Shown here: one piece after another, positions 44,453 through 55,399 of the stretch | Layout of the letters: each line of letters starts with the position of its first letter | Numbering within the stretch: the stretch's first letter is position 1 | Assembly: GCA_030844895.1 (NCBI GenBank) | Contig: CM061224.1 | Span: 3,621,591-3,685,590, forward strand | Direction of reading: 5' to 3' | From: Ambrosia x helenae | Lineage: Eukaryota > Streptophyta > Magnoliopsida > Asterales > Asteraceae | Length of the DNA stretch: 64,000 bases | The notes under the pieces: generated by a model | What the model was told of the DNA's origin: nothing | What the model saw: only the letters and a program-made list of their open reading frames with translations | The model's database searches: none | Made by a program: the position numbers and the translations under genes

Positions 44453-45905
44453 TTCTTAGCAACAAATGACTAAAAGACTTCTTGATCAATATTTATATCA
44501 TGTCACCACTTTGTTTCAAACTTTGTAATTAATAACCTAACATCATATATAGATAGTGGAATATGTACCATCTATGTATAGACATACACATGTCTTATAG
44601 TTTACTGAATGTTTAGGGTCTCGTGGGAAAGATTCCGACCATTTTGTGGTACTATATTCTTTGTAACATAACTAATTTAGTCAATTTAGTTTTCAATTGT
44701 TGTAAAGAAAGCTTTCTTTGCATGCAGAAGTTGTCATACTATTAATTTCAAATTTGCATTCATTATGTGTCATTGTCAAAACATTCTTCTGTTAGGAGAC
44801 ATATTATTAAACGGCATAATAATCACTCCTCCATCACATATAGGTGGTCTCCTACCAACACATGTAAACATGGGCAGAATCGGCTTCAAGCTATGGGTCC
44901 GGCGATTGAAATTCGTTAAAAGAAATTCGTTAAAAGAAATACGTAAAAATGCTATTTTTTTGTTAGAAAAATATAAGTTGGATCCTTAGTTATTTATTGT
45001 ATATATAGATAACAAGAAAATATTAAAATTTGAGTAGAGTTGAGAAAGGAAATTAATCTAAGGCATTTCACATCATGGTATCCTATCAAGTATAACCTGT
45101 AACTTTTGAGAATGGCGTTTTATACTTTTCTGTATGTAGTGAAGTACCCAACAAGTGTGTGTTATCATACGCATAGTTGAATATATGCTTGACATGATGT
45201 ATATATTCTTTTATTGTTTAAACAAGTTAATATAAGAAACAGAATTATTTACTTATAAAATGTTAAAAACTTATTTATCTTACTAATCGTATAAGAGGTT
45301 TAGACAAGTAGCTAGATGAATAAATAAGAGCAATAGCGGCAACACCATAGCAGCGATAGCCGATATGCTACGTGTCACCGCTAATACTCAAAAACTGGGT
45401 CTTTTTTAATTGTGGGCCATTGATTTGATGAGAGATCAAACAGCCGGGTTTAATTCGTACTAGATGCAATAGCGGCAACACCTTTAGTAGTGAGATGTCG
45501 CTGCTATTGCCTCTGAAACATTATTTCACCCTCCATGCAGCCCATTCTTCCCCATTTCTTCCCTCCAATCACTTTCATATCCTCCTCCTCCCCTCTGACC
45601 GTCGACCTCATCTCCTCCACAGAATGTTGTAGGAGTATTTGACACACAAATATGCCACGCATTTGTCATATAAGATGTTTTTGACACGCAAGCATACCAC
45701 AGCGGCTCATAAACAGAGTTAGGACTCGGTTAGTCATGGTACGTTGGTGAAAATATGCTTGTAGGTGGGACCGTCATCTTTTTTAATGTGGGATTGGTGG
45801 CGGACAACAACATATGGTTGGGATTATTTAAAGAATTGATTAAGTAAGTAAACAAATTGAGACGTAACATGTTAAGTTATTTTCAACAAATCTTAACAAG
45901 ACTAT
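44453..45905. other. Upstream flank of GARP gene and a small TIR repeat
   Basis: The first part is the minus-strand promoter region of the GARP gene, with no assignable box. At 45331-45515 a short repeat has inverted ends GAGCAATAGCGGCAACACC and the complement of GAGGCAATAGCAGCGACA, probably a MITE. The rest is AT-rich without a gene. Confidence 0.5.
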
Positions 45906-46338
45906 GGGTATGTTTGGCAAAACTAGCTGGAGGCTGGTAGCTGTAAGCTGGTAGCTGGTAGCTGCAAGCTGGTAGCTGTTAGCTGGAAACTTTTTAAATA
46001 TATTTTGGTGTTTGGCAGAGTAGCTGGAGCTTTTAATAAAATGTATAAAATGACCAAAATGGGCATAATCATAATTAAAAGCTTGTAAAGAAGGTTTTTA
46101 TTTTATTTTTAAAATAGAATGGGTATTTATGTCATTTACTAATTAAAAGCTTGTAGCTAGTAGAGCTTTTTCTTAAAAGCTACTACTAGTAGCTTTTCAC
46201 TGTAGAGTTTTTTCTCTAACCTAAAAGCTTCCAGCCCCTTCAACCAAACAAGGTTTTTTATTAAGTAGGAGCTTTTTCTTAAAAGCTTGAAGCTTGAAAC
46301 TCCTAAAAGCTCTTAAAAGCTCCTTACCAAACATACCC
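45906..46338. mobile_element. MITE with GGGTATGTTTGG ends
   Basis: A 433 bp element with ends GGGTATGTTTGGCAA and the complement of GGGTATGTTTGGTAA, flanked by TAT (45903-45905 and 46339-46341). The interior is rich in AGCTGGTAGCTG and AAAAGCTT motifs. A related copy is at 55905-56304. Confidence 0.8.
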
Positions 46339-46407
46339 TATACGGGAAAACTCAAAGATCTTCAAAGGGTGTCTGGAAAAAGCTACTTTTAATTTGTTAC
46401 TCTCCTT

Positions 46408-46516
46408 TTTTTTTTGAACGGCAAATTTTTAATCTTTACGGGACTTGAACCCATGACCTCCCCTTAGGTGTTCCTAGAAGTTTTGCTCCTACCATTGGGC
46501 CACCAACCCCAATGGC
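46408..46516 (-). mobile_element. Short tRNA-derived SINE with 17-bp duplication
   Basis: A minus-strand element of 109 bp flanked by the perfect 17-bp repeat AATTTGTTACTCTCCTT (46391-46407 and 46517-46533). On the minus strand box A is TGGCCCAATGGT (11 of 12 consensus positions) and box B is GGTTCAAGTCCC. The tail is the T-run at 46408-46415. It is tRNA-like over its whole length. Confidence 0.85.
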
Positions 46517-46584
46517 AATTTGTTACTCTCCTTGTGTAACACATCATGTAGCACATGTCTAATCATGTTTTTTTTAGTTGTTAG

Positions 46585-46780
46585 TGTTAGCAATAATTGT
46601 GCCACACAATTATCACTCAATTATTTTCTAGTCAAACTCAATTAGTCAAGTCAAATTCAATTATGTTGTAGTCAATGTATTTACTTGTAGCTTGTTTGTC
46701 TCCCTAATTCTCTCCATTTGCATATGTATTTAAGAACAACGTTTATGAATAGAATTCATCAAGGAATTAAACATTTTACA
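46585..46780 (+). repeat. Copia left LTR
   Basis: Starts TGTTAGCAATAATTG and ends ACATTTTACA. It differs from the right LTR mainly by an extra AGTCAAGTCAAATTC-type stretch near 46640-46660. TATA-like and poly(A)-like sites are not clear. Confidence 0.92.
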
Positions 46781-46845
46781 TGGTATCATCCACATAGGGA
46801 GATTCCGATCCCCTGCCATCCTTTTTCTTCCACAGCCTGATTCGA

Positions 46846-47676
46846 TTGGCTTTGTCTTTATTTCATCATTTTATTTTCGTTAATTGCTGCCTACCGAGAA
46901 CATCTTTGGAGTTACTAATGGCCGACAAAGCATCAGCATCAACCGGTGAAGGTTCCGCGGATGATCAATGGAATTTCGACACAGTTGCATCTTCTCACAT
47001 TTCTTTAAACAAAAATAATATTGACATATTTTCTACGTTTGCACCAATAGCGTCAATAATTGTTGGTAATGGCAATAAAGTTCCTGTTTTGGGCTCGGGA
47101 CATTCAGCCCTTAACTTTGCCTCAAAACCCCTTTACTTTAAAAATATTCTTTTCAACCCAAACATAGTCAAAAACCTAATTTCTGTTCGTCCATTCAATA
47201 TTGACAATTACACTTCTATCGAATTTGACCCTTATGGTTTTTTTGTTAAAGATTTCAAGGATGGTACGATCCTGAGTCGTCACAATAGTTCGAGTGATCT
47301 ATACTCGCTCACACCAAATGCTTCCGCCACCGCTTGTTTCACTTCTACCCAAGACTCACCACTTTGGCACAACCGAATTGGTCACCTAGGTCAACCCGTT
47401 ATGGATTTTCTTCGTTTGAATAATTCTATTTTTTGTAATATACAAAAGCAATTGTCGCTTTGTCATGCTTGTCAGTTGTCGAAACACAAACGACTACCAT
47501 TCAATGATTCTACTAATACTACTTTATGCCCTTTCTCATTAGTGCATTGTGATTTATGGACGTCACCTTTATTAAGTCATGCTGGTTATAAATATTATTT
47601 GGTAATCATTGATGACTTTCACAATACATATGGGTTTACCCTCTTCGTTTTAAATCTGAAGCCTATTCTAAAATAA
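46846..47676 (+). pseudogene. Copia pol 5' part: protease remnant and integrase N-part
   Basis: A 276-codon frame. A gag-style start (MADKASAS at 46918) runs straight into the protease region, so gag and its zinc knuckle are deleted. The protease catalytic triplet reads D-T-V instead of D-T/S-G. The gag-pre-integrase and integrase zinc motif are present (LWHNRIGHLG ... LCHACQLSKHKR), followed by the first integrase core Asp region (HCDLWTS, YYLVIIDDF). The frame ends early at 47676 because of a frameshift; integrase continues in other frames to about 48240. Confidence 0.88.
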
Positions 47677-48260
47677 CTCATTTTCATCAATTTCTCATCA
47701 CCCAATTTCGCCTACCCATCCAAGCCATCCAATGCGACATGGGCGACGAATTTGACAACGCAAACCTCCACAACTTCACCTCACAAAATGGCATACAACT
47801 TCGTTTCTCCTGTCCTCATACCTCCCAACAAAATGGGAAAGGAAGCGCATGATTCGTCGTATAAACGAAATAATGTTCACCCTCCTCACTCATGCATCTC
47901 TTCCCTCAAACTTTTGGTCGAGGCTTTTCACACCGCATCTTACCTCCACAATATCCTCCCCACTAAATTACACCAAAACCGCACCCCTTTGTCCCTCCTA
48001 TACCTTCGCGAACCATCCTATGAACACCTCCGCGTCTTCGGATGCATCTGTTACCCAACACATCCGCCACCCGACCCAACAAACTTACTCACCGATCTAC
48101 CCCGTGCCTTTTTCTCGGATACCCGGCTAATTACCGAGGTTATCGGTGCCTTGACCTCCACTCGTGCAAAACCATATTTTCTCGTCACGTCACCTTTGAC
48201 GAAGCCGTGTTTCCCATGGCCAATCCCAAAACACCATCACCCTCACAAGATTTTCTAGAC
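47677..48260 (+). pseudogene. Copia integrase C-part, frameshifted
   Basis: Integrase text continues in alternating frames. ITQFRLPIQAIQCDMGDEFD and GIQLRFSCPHTSQQNGKGSA lie in one frame, then RRINEIMFTLLTHASLPSNF in another, then TKLHQNRTPLSLLYLREPSY. At least two frameshifts separate these pieces, so no integrase could be made. Confidence 0.8.
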
Positions 48261-50200
48261 CCCAACCCACTCCTATTCGACCCCACATCATTTTCCATAC
48301 CACAACAAACTTCGGCTCACATATCCCAGCCCAATAACCAATCGCCATCACCCTCGGCCCCTATACCCAATAACCAACCACATTCACCCCCTACACAACA
48401 ATATAACCAATCGGCCCATACCACACCCACCATTCACCAAGCCCAACCACCCATCAACCAAAACACCTCTTCTCACATCCAAACCAACACCTCCACTTCG
48501 GCCAACCCTCCTCCTTTCCAAACCGAACATATACCTGACCACATTCCACCTGACCATCCGCATAACCAACCCGTCCCTATACCCGCCCCTACCACCACCC
48601 ATCACATGCAAACTCGGTCCCGTTCGGGTATTTTTAAACCTAAACTACCTTACTCTCTCAATATCAACACCACTCCCACCATATCTCCTCTCCCCAAGTC
48701 CTATTTAATCGTCCTTTCCGGCCCAAACTGGAAAATTGCCATGACCGACGAATATGAAGCTCTATTGGCCAACAACACGTGGGAACTTGTCCCACGACCA
48801 ACGGATGTACCGGTCATACGATGCATGTGGCTCTTCAAACACAAGTTCCACGCGGATGGCTCTCTAGAACGCCATAAGGCTCGTTTGGTTGTTAACGGGA
48901 AAATCCAAACTTTAGGTGTCAACTATGATGAAACGTTCAGCCCCGCGGTTAAACCTACCACAATTCGCACAGTGCTTAGTCTTGTTGTATCGCGCGGTTG
49001 GTCGACCAACCAACTCGATGTTAAAAATGCATTTTTAAACGGTCACCTAAAGGAAACCGTATACATGTTCCAACCACCCGGCTTTACATCTACATCTCAC
49101 TCCAAATATGTCTGCAAACTTAACAAATCTTTGTATGGTCTAAAACAAGCCCCGAGAACTTGGTATCAACGTTTTGCAGGTTATTTACACAGGTGTGGGT
49201 TCAAGAGCAATCTTTGCAATACATCACTTTTCATTTACCATCACGGAGATCAAATGGCTTATCTTTTGTTATATGTGGACGACATTATTTTAACAGCCTC
49301 TAATGATGATCTACTACAAAAGTTAGTTAAGTCCCTCACTGCAGAATTTAAAATGACTGACTTGGGGACATTGCATCATTGTTTGGGCATTGCTGTGACC
49401 AAACAACCTGACGGCTTGTTTTTATCTCAATCTACCTATGCAACAGACATTCTAACTCGTGCAAATATGTCCAACTGCAAGCCCGCAAACACCCCCGTTG
49501 AGCTTGGTTCTAAGCTCAGTGCAGACAGTGGTTCTATTTTTGCTGATGGCTCTCTATACAGGAGTCTAGCCGGGGCTCTTCAGTATCTCACGATTACAAG
49601 ACCTGACATCACCTATGCCGTTCAGCAGGTCTGTCTCTTCATGCATGCTCCTCGAGAACCACATTTTCAGTTCCTCAAATGGATCCTACGCTACATCAAG
49701 GGCACCGTAGATCATGGTTTACTTATTTCTAAGTCCTCCTCAACAGAATTAACTGCTTACTCAGACGCTGATTGGGGCGGGTGCCCTGACTCTAGACGAT
49801 CCACTTCGGGCTACTATGTGTTTTTGGGATCCAACTTGATCTCTTGGTCTTTTAAGCGCCAATCAACAATTTCAAGGTCAAGTGCAGAAGCTGAATAACG
49901 TGTCGTGGCAAACACAGTTGCTGAACTCACTTGGGTTCGCAACCTACTACTTGAGTTGCATATTCCTGTTCGCCACGCCTCCATCATATACTGTGACAAC
50001 ATCTTGGCTGTTTATCTCTCAAATAATCCAGTTCAACACCAGCGAACAAAACATATAGAACTGGATATCCACTTTGTCCGAGAAAAGGTCAGACTAGGAT
50101 CCGTCAAGGTCCTCCACCTCCCTACCGATTACCAGTATGCAAATATTTTCACGAAGGGTCTACCGAAGCATTTGTTTCAACGTTTTCGATCCAGTTTATG
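48042..50200 (+). pseudogene. Copia reverse transcriptase and RNase H
   Basis: A frame of 618 codons to a TAA at 49896, continuing in the same frame from 49905 to about 50200. A Pro/His/Ser-rich linker comes first. The RVT_2 domain follows: NNTWELVPRP, QLDVKNAFLNGHL, SLYGLKQAPRTWYQRF and the catalytic LLYVDDIIL. RNase H is last (AYSDADWGGCPDSRRSTSGY ... SRSSAEAE). The TAA falls at the tyrosine that normally follows AEAE; after it ANTVAELTWVRNLLLEL and KHIELDIHFVREKV are intact. The nonsense change alone would remove the end of RNase H. Confidence 0.92.
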
Positions 50201-50236
50201 CATTCGGTCACGTTCGGCTAAAACTGCGGGGGGGCG

Positions 50237-50413
50237 TGTTAGCAATGATTGTGCAACACAATTATCACTCAATTATTTTCTAGTCAAAGTCAATTATGTT
50301 GTAGTCAATGTATTTACTTGTAGCTTAATTGTCTCCCTAATTCTCTCCCCTTGTATATGTATTTAAGAACAATGTTTATGAATAGAATTCATCAAGGAAT
50401 TAAACATTTTACA
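50237..50413 (+). repeat. Copia right LTR
   Basis: Starts TGTTAGCAATGATTG right after a CGGGGGGGCG polypurine tract and ends ACATTTTACA. It is near-identical to the left LTR except for the indel, which suggests a fairly young insertion. Confidence 0.92.
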
Positions 50414-50417
50414 GTAA

Positions 50418-50896
50418 GAACCAGTTGAAGAACCTCTTGAAAAGAGATACATGGAGGAAAATGATATTGCATAAGCAACAAAAGCTCTGCAAACTTGTAT
50501 AGCAAAATGTCATGTGCGTGCTGATCCACTGCCATCTAACAAGAAACAGAAGGTATGGTTTAGTCTTTATGTCCCAAATAACCAAAATGTTTCCTTTATG
50601 ATATTGAATTGAAATTGTAATCATGTTGCTTATCATGTCATCATTCGTTGCCACTAGTTGTAACAACTTTAATTCATTCAATATGTAATAATATAACACA
50701 TTCAAAATGGAATGTTTTGAGTATTATATATGATATCAGTCTGGCAGTCCTCTGTCGAAGTAACTCAACACTCTTAATAGCAGGTTACAGATGTATGTAC
50801 TGAAGCTGAGCTATGGCTTAATGGTCTCTCTCAAAAGCATTTATTTCCAAAGACCTTGTCAACCGAACTTAACAAGGTTATAGAAATTGTTAAGAG
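50418..50896 (+). pseudogene. Hsp70/Hsp110-like C-terminal gene fragment
   Basis: Two plus-strand exons with correct borders: 50418-50552 (donor GTATGG) and 50784-50896 (acceptor CAG). They read EPVEEPLEKRYMEEND, then KALQTCIAKCH, then VTDVCTEAELWLNGLSQKHL. This resembles the C-terminal helical region of plant Hsp70-14/15-type (Hsp110-like) chaperones (pattern PIE-RY ... A-LL-CI ... V--EC-KAE-WL). A stop codon follows NDIA in exon one. No upstream part is found left of the Copia element, so it is a relic or a transposed piece. Confidence 0.55.
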
Positions 50897-50904
50897 GTTA
50901 GTTT

Positions 50905-51050
50905 TAAACTTTCGGGGGTCGGAAGTCACTAGTTTCGGGGGGTCGAAACCTTAAAAACCAAAAAAATTCTATACGAATACTATATAATCGGAACTTTTGA
51001 GCGAAAATTCGGGGGGGTGGGGTCGCCCGCCCCTTAAAAGAATCGCCCCC
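50905..51050. mobile_element. Related copy of the C/G-rich hAT MITE
   Basis: It contains TTTCGGGGGGTCGAAA and CGCCCGCCCCTTAAAAG, the reverse complement of text inside 19489-19701. The ends are eroded, so the borders are approximate. Confidence 0.6.
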
Positions 51051-51348
51051 GACTACATCAGCTACAGCTCAAGTCATTTTCATTTGGGCTTAGACATGAT
51101 CCTTGGCTTGAATAGGAAAATGGATGAAAGAAAATGAAAGCCAGTAATCAAAACTTAATACATTTATTGATGATCAAGTTCATTCTATTCCAGAGTAATT
51201 CAACTATTATTTTACAACATGACCATCTTCAAAAAGCAAGCAACTTTTATGAAAAAAAATAATAAACTCAACAAGTGGAACAAGAAGTTCCTAAATAAAA
51301 CTCCAATTGTCACAATAGGGGTTAATCCAAACCACTTGCTATCTAAGC

Positions 51349-54300
51349 TCATAGTGGCCTTGTGTGCCGCCCTCTAGCCCGGCCACAAAGCAGCGCGTTC
51401 TTCGGGATAGGCAACTCGTCCCTCCACGAATGCGCTGGTGAGTACACTCGAAGATAAAACTGTTGCCCCAGATACTGCCTCACCCAATTCTCCGATCGTA
51501 TGTTCCACATACCCACGTTGTCCAATGCGATATAGATTGCGGTCCATGCCTTGGGGTACACCTGTAAGGCCCCGTTTCGGTTTTAGTGTAAGGCATAACA
51601 GAATGGGTGGGCTAAAACTAGCCCACCTCTTCAATTTTTTTTTTAAATGTCAAATGACAAAATGACAGTATTCTCTGCTTTTAATATTAAAAGACTAAAA
51701 GTTCCCTTTGATTTGACGTTTTCAAGAAACTTTTACCTGAACAGTACTACGAGCAACCGTATCTCTTAGATTATAGCGCAATCTACTAGCTGATGTCCAT
51801 TGGCCGCCATCCATCCCAACTACAAAGAACGAGTAGCCATCAATATGCCACGATTGAACACTATCCTCCCAGTTTTGAAACACGATCTCAGCGAAAGAAC
51901 GAAAATCAGCATGCATAACCGAGGTTGCAAGATACGCGTTGTTGCCGTTGTATGGTTTATCAGGAATGCTCCCTACATTAAACACTCCACCAATGTTGAA
52001 GTAATCTGCTAGCTTCAAAGGAGTGTCACCAGCAACAAACGACACACCGTTGACCGCATATCGTTGCTTGCCGTTGATCCAAGGAGCCGAATTGGATAGA
52101 ATAATCGTGTGGGCCGGCTTGATCATCCCGTAATGGTACGAGCCTTGTGGGTTCGGCCTGGGTCCACTCGCGGTCAGGTTCCATCTGATTTAAGAATCAA
52201 AATATCATATTAACTAAAAGTGGCGGAAACAGAACTTTTTAGTCAAAGGCCATAATAAATAATAATAAATAGCGAATATAACTTATGTCTTTTTTAAGAC
52301 ACATAAATTTTTATATATAAAAATCCAACAAATTCCGGTGACAAAAAAATGTGGGTTTAGGAATTACCTAATGCTTCGGGCCTGCATGAGCGACCAAGCA
52401 ATTTGGGTGGTTGGGCCACCAGGGGGTGGACCAGAGACCCCGGTCTTCGAGTACTTATAGTGGAGGACAGCTGTGGTAGTGAGCACACGACGGGTGAACC
52501 GTGAAGACACGACAACATAGTAATCTCTCGCGGGCTTGTTGGCGGTAACCAACACCGAAGCCGACTGTCCGAGGTGGAGGTCGAGCGATTCGTAGGTGTT
52601 TTGAAGTGTGTGTGATCCTTCAACCTCCACAAGTTTCATGGTATGCCCCTGAATTCTGAAGTTGATAGATGTTGTCAACCCCACATTTGATATTCTAAAT
52701 CTGTATGTTTTCCCTGTTTATAAACAAAAAATGATTATTTAATTTTTGGTGTGACATTAGGGGTTAGCCAAATAATAACCACATGTCAGTGGCGGACCCA
52801 ATATTTATTTTATTGGAGGGGTTTGGGGGACTTAACAGAACTGTTAAGCGGCCCCACCCCACACACACAACATACTTATATTCAATCAGACCAGTTATGT
52901 GGTTGATTAACGAAAACGCGTTAAGGGACACACCTTGTTCGACTTCAAATGTGTAACCATTCCAACCACGCCCGTTGATTACGAGTCCGTCCGGAGAAGA
53001 AATGCTTCGACCCATGTCCAATATGTGTCTTAGTCTCTACAAAGACCAAACAATATGTGTTTACATACTTTGACTTTCTAAGTCAAACTCACTAATTTTA
53101 ATTTAAAATTAGTCCTACTAATATATTAGTTTTGTACACAATGAATGCATATGTTAAAGTCAGTGTTAAAGACATTAATTTCTGGTTGAATTATGAAAGT
53201 AATATATAGGGTTGACTATAAAGGTCAACGCATAAGGTTTTGACTTTTGAGCTGACCTGGTGACCTCTTTTGTACCAATCACCAGCAAGAACAGTGTGAT
53301 CTCCTGCAGGGAAAGGAAAAGGGACGGGAATCCGAGGGCGGCTGTAGATTTTGATGCCGCCATAGCCCCCGGCGGCCTTTTGAAGGCCGAGTGACGGGAA
53401 GTAGAAGAAGCTACCGATTTGATCCTTCGCTTGAAGCATGTATGTGAAGTTCTTGCCCGGTGGGATCGGACAAGTGGTACCATAAGTACCATCCTGCCAC
53501 GAGTTTCTTCGGTGTTGTAACCCGTTCCTAAAAATAACAAGTTTCAGGTCGGGTTACTTTTTATTAAACAGTTAGCTCACACATCTGCTATTTTTCACCC
53601 TGATACCGCTAGTCTACAAGCGCGGCTACGGTTATGTATTGGTGGAATCCACATTGTTAACAACATAGGGTGTTTGGGATTGATTTTTCAAAACAGCTTC
53701 TGCGTTTTGGAAAAGCAGTGGTGGAGCTGCTTTTAGATTATTGCGTTTTATTAGCCTAAAAATTCATTTCAAAACTCAACCCCAGTCCCCAAACACTAAA
53801 AACTGATTAATTGTGTTTTCAAAACGCGATAATCTAAAAATCTATTTCAAAACGCAACCCCAAACACCCCCTTAAGTTTTGGTTGTAAATTGGTGACTTG
53901 TACATTCTTGAAAACACTTGGTGGGAAAGTTAAGTTTTGGTCCATAGTCATGCATAGTGACTTGTACATTCCTAAATTATAACATGACATATAGAGAAAC
54001 ACAATGTCACAAACATTTATTTAATATTCCCAAGATCTAAGATGCAAAGCACGATAAAATATCGCATGGGACCAACCATTTACTACATACAACGACTGCC
54101 AGCTTTCTATTTAAATATTATCAAATGATTGCAATTAACATACCATGTTCATAATAAATAATAATAAAATATATAAAAAATACAAATTGTCAGAGATCCA
54201 GTAGACTGTAACAGTTGGCATAAAACATGAATTTATTATTTTCGAAACGATTTAAACCGCGTATTCGAATTCAAATTATATTAGGTGAATATTGGAGTAA

Positions 54301-55399
54301 TGGTAAGGTTGATGTCATGTGACCTAGAGGTTAAGGGTTCAAGTCGTGAAAACCGTCTCTTGAAGAAATGCAAAAATGCATACATTATTTCAAGTTGGCC
54401 CGACAACCCAGAACCCTGCACATGCTGAAGCCTTGTACCTCGGATTACCCATTCAAATTCAAGTTGTGTGTTTGTTAGCCTTTTAATAAACCTTTTAAAT
54501 ATTTAGCTCTTAATCATTCAACATTAAGAGTGTTTATTTCAACTTAGAAAAAAACATCTGAATAGTTCCATTCAACTAATAAGGGGTGCTGAACCATTCA
54601 GGCCCTCCTGATGATTCAGCACTTAATCAGATCCTACCAAATAACCCCTTACTCATTTTTCTCTAATATGTATTTAGTCAACTTGAACTCGAATCTGAAT
54701 AACCCGAATCGGTTTTTTCAAATTACTATTCATTTTTTAAAAATCGAATCTAAATAACCCGAATAACCAGAAAACCAATTCAACACCAAAGAACATATTT
54801 AACAAATCATTAGGAGCTAAAAATATTAAAAATATTAAATCATTAAAACACAAAAAGATTTAAGAAATCAAATCTTGAATTTCAAACACATTCAACACAT
54901 CACTTTCCAAGTTTCTTTAAAAGTTAAATCATAATTATTTCAACACTAGAATGTCCTTAATCATAGCAAATTAAGAATCAAGAAATATTCTTCAAAAAAA
55001 ATAAATAAATAAATAAATAATATAAGACAAGAACTTTACCAAGAAAGAAGAAATGGCTCATTCAAGTAATTATAGACACTAATAATCAAGTTATCATTAG
55101 TGACACAATTTATTTGAGGTCCTGGAAACTGCCCATTTATCAATATTCCCTACAAAATAACACAAAAACATTCAAGAAAACATTCAAGAAATGAAGAAAC
55201 CACCAAAAAAAAAAACAGAGCAAATGATATGATTTATATAAATTATATAACATTATAATACCTGTTGCTTAACACCCATTGGATAAATGTCACCATAAGT
55301 GACTTTCCAAGTGAAAAACCTATAAGGGTCTTCACCATTGATGCTACTAATGAATAAAAACAGAGAACAAATGAATACTAGATTTCTTTTCTCCAACAT
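51349..55399 (-). CDS. SKU5-similar (SKS/Bp10-type) multicopper-oxidase-like protein
   Basis: A secreted L-ascorbate-oxidase homologue of the SKU5-similar family, close in style to pollen-specific Bp10/NTP303. Seven exons with fully agreeing phases: 55262-55399, 55040-55149, 53257-53527, 52934-53036, 52368-52713, 51737-52184 and 51349-51561, for 542 residues and an intact frame. The first ~25 residues are a hydrophobic signal peptide (MLEKRNLVFICSLFLFISSI). Then come the three cupredoxin domains, with YGDIYPMGVKQQGILINGQF, NSWQDGTYGTTCPIPPGKNF and PDGLVINGRGWNGYTFEVE. The end, ALDNVGMWNIRSENW then RQYLGQQFYLRVYSP, and CGRARGRHTRPL are typical of the Bp10 branch. The usual copper-ligand HWHG motifs are missing (LSWNGLQHRRNSW instead), as in the family, so oxidase activity is not expected. 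Intron 2 holds a SINE and MITEs. Confidence 0.93.
52786..52870. mobile_element. CAGTGGCGGA-ended repeat fragment in SKS intron
   Basis: CAGTGGCGGACCC starts at 52786, followed by GGGGTTTGGGGGA text. Only one terminus is seen, so it is an incomplete or eroded hAT-type repeat in the intron between the 52368-52713 and 52934-53036 exons. Confidence 0.45.
53668..53871. mobile_element. Harbinger-type MITE in SKS intron 2
   Basis: A 204 bp element with ends GGGTGTTTGGGATTG and the complement of GGGGGTGTTTGGGGTTG. TTA lies on the right border and the altered ATA on the left. Same family as 43958-44169 (shared AAACGCAATAATC and TTTTGAAACGC units). Confidence 0.8.
54278..54450 (+). mobile_element. Au-like SINE in SKS intron 2
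   Basis: A 173 bp element flanked by the 9-bp repeat ATTCAAATT (54269-54277 and 54451-54459). Its text follows the widespread plant Au SINE: TGGTAAGGTTG near the start, TGTGACCTAGAGGTTAAGGG, box B GTTCAAGTC (54337-54345), CGTCTCTTG, ATGCAAAAATGCA and CCCTGCACATGCTGAAGCC. It is in the opposite orientation to the gene. Confidence 0.8.
54466..54648. mobile_element. Degraded Harbinger-type MITE
   Basis: It shares the CTGAATGATTCAG/GATTCAGCACTTAATCA units and the TGTTTGTTAGCC/complement of GGGGTTATTTGGTAGG ends with the 41609-41833 element. The left border is unclear; TTA follows the right end. Confidence 0.55.

Larger units (their letters stand above)
46585..50413 (+). mobile_element. Ty1/copia LTR retrotransposon lacking gag
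   Basis: The left LTR is 46585-46780 (196 bp) and the right LTR 50237-50413 (177 bp). Both run TGTTAGCAAT... to ...ACATTTTACA and are nearly identical apart from a ~19-bp indel. The primer-binding site TGGTATCA starts at 46781, and a G-rich polypurine tract (50227-50234) precedes the right LTR. The flanks GTTAG and GTAAG are a near-matching 5-bp duplication. The domain order protease, integrase, RT, RNase H is that of Copia. Gag is missing, and pol is broken by frameshifts and a stop, so the copy is not autonomous. It lies immediately left of an Hsp70-like gene fragment. Confidence 0.95.

Noticed and set aside
47849..48258. Two separate small genes
   Set aside because: Both are pieces of the Copia integrase displaced by frameshifts.
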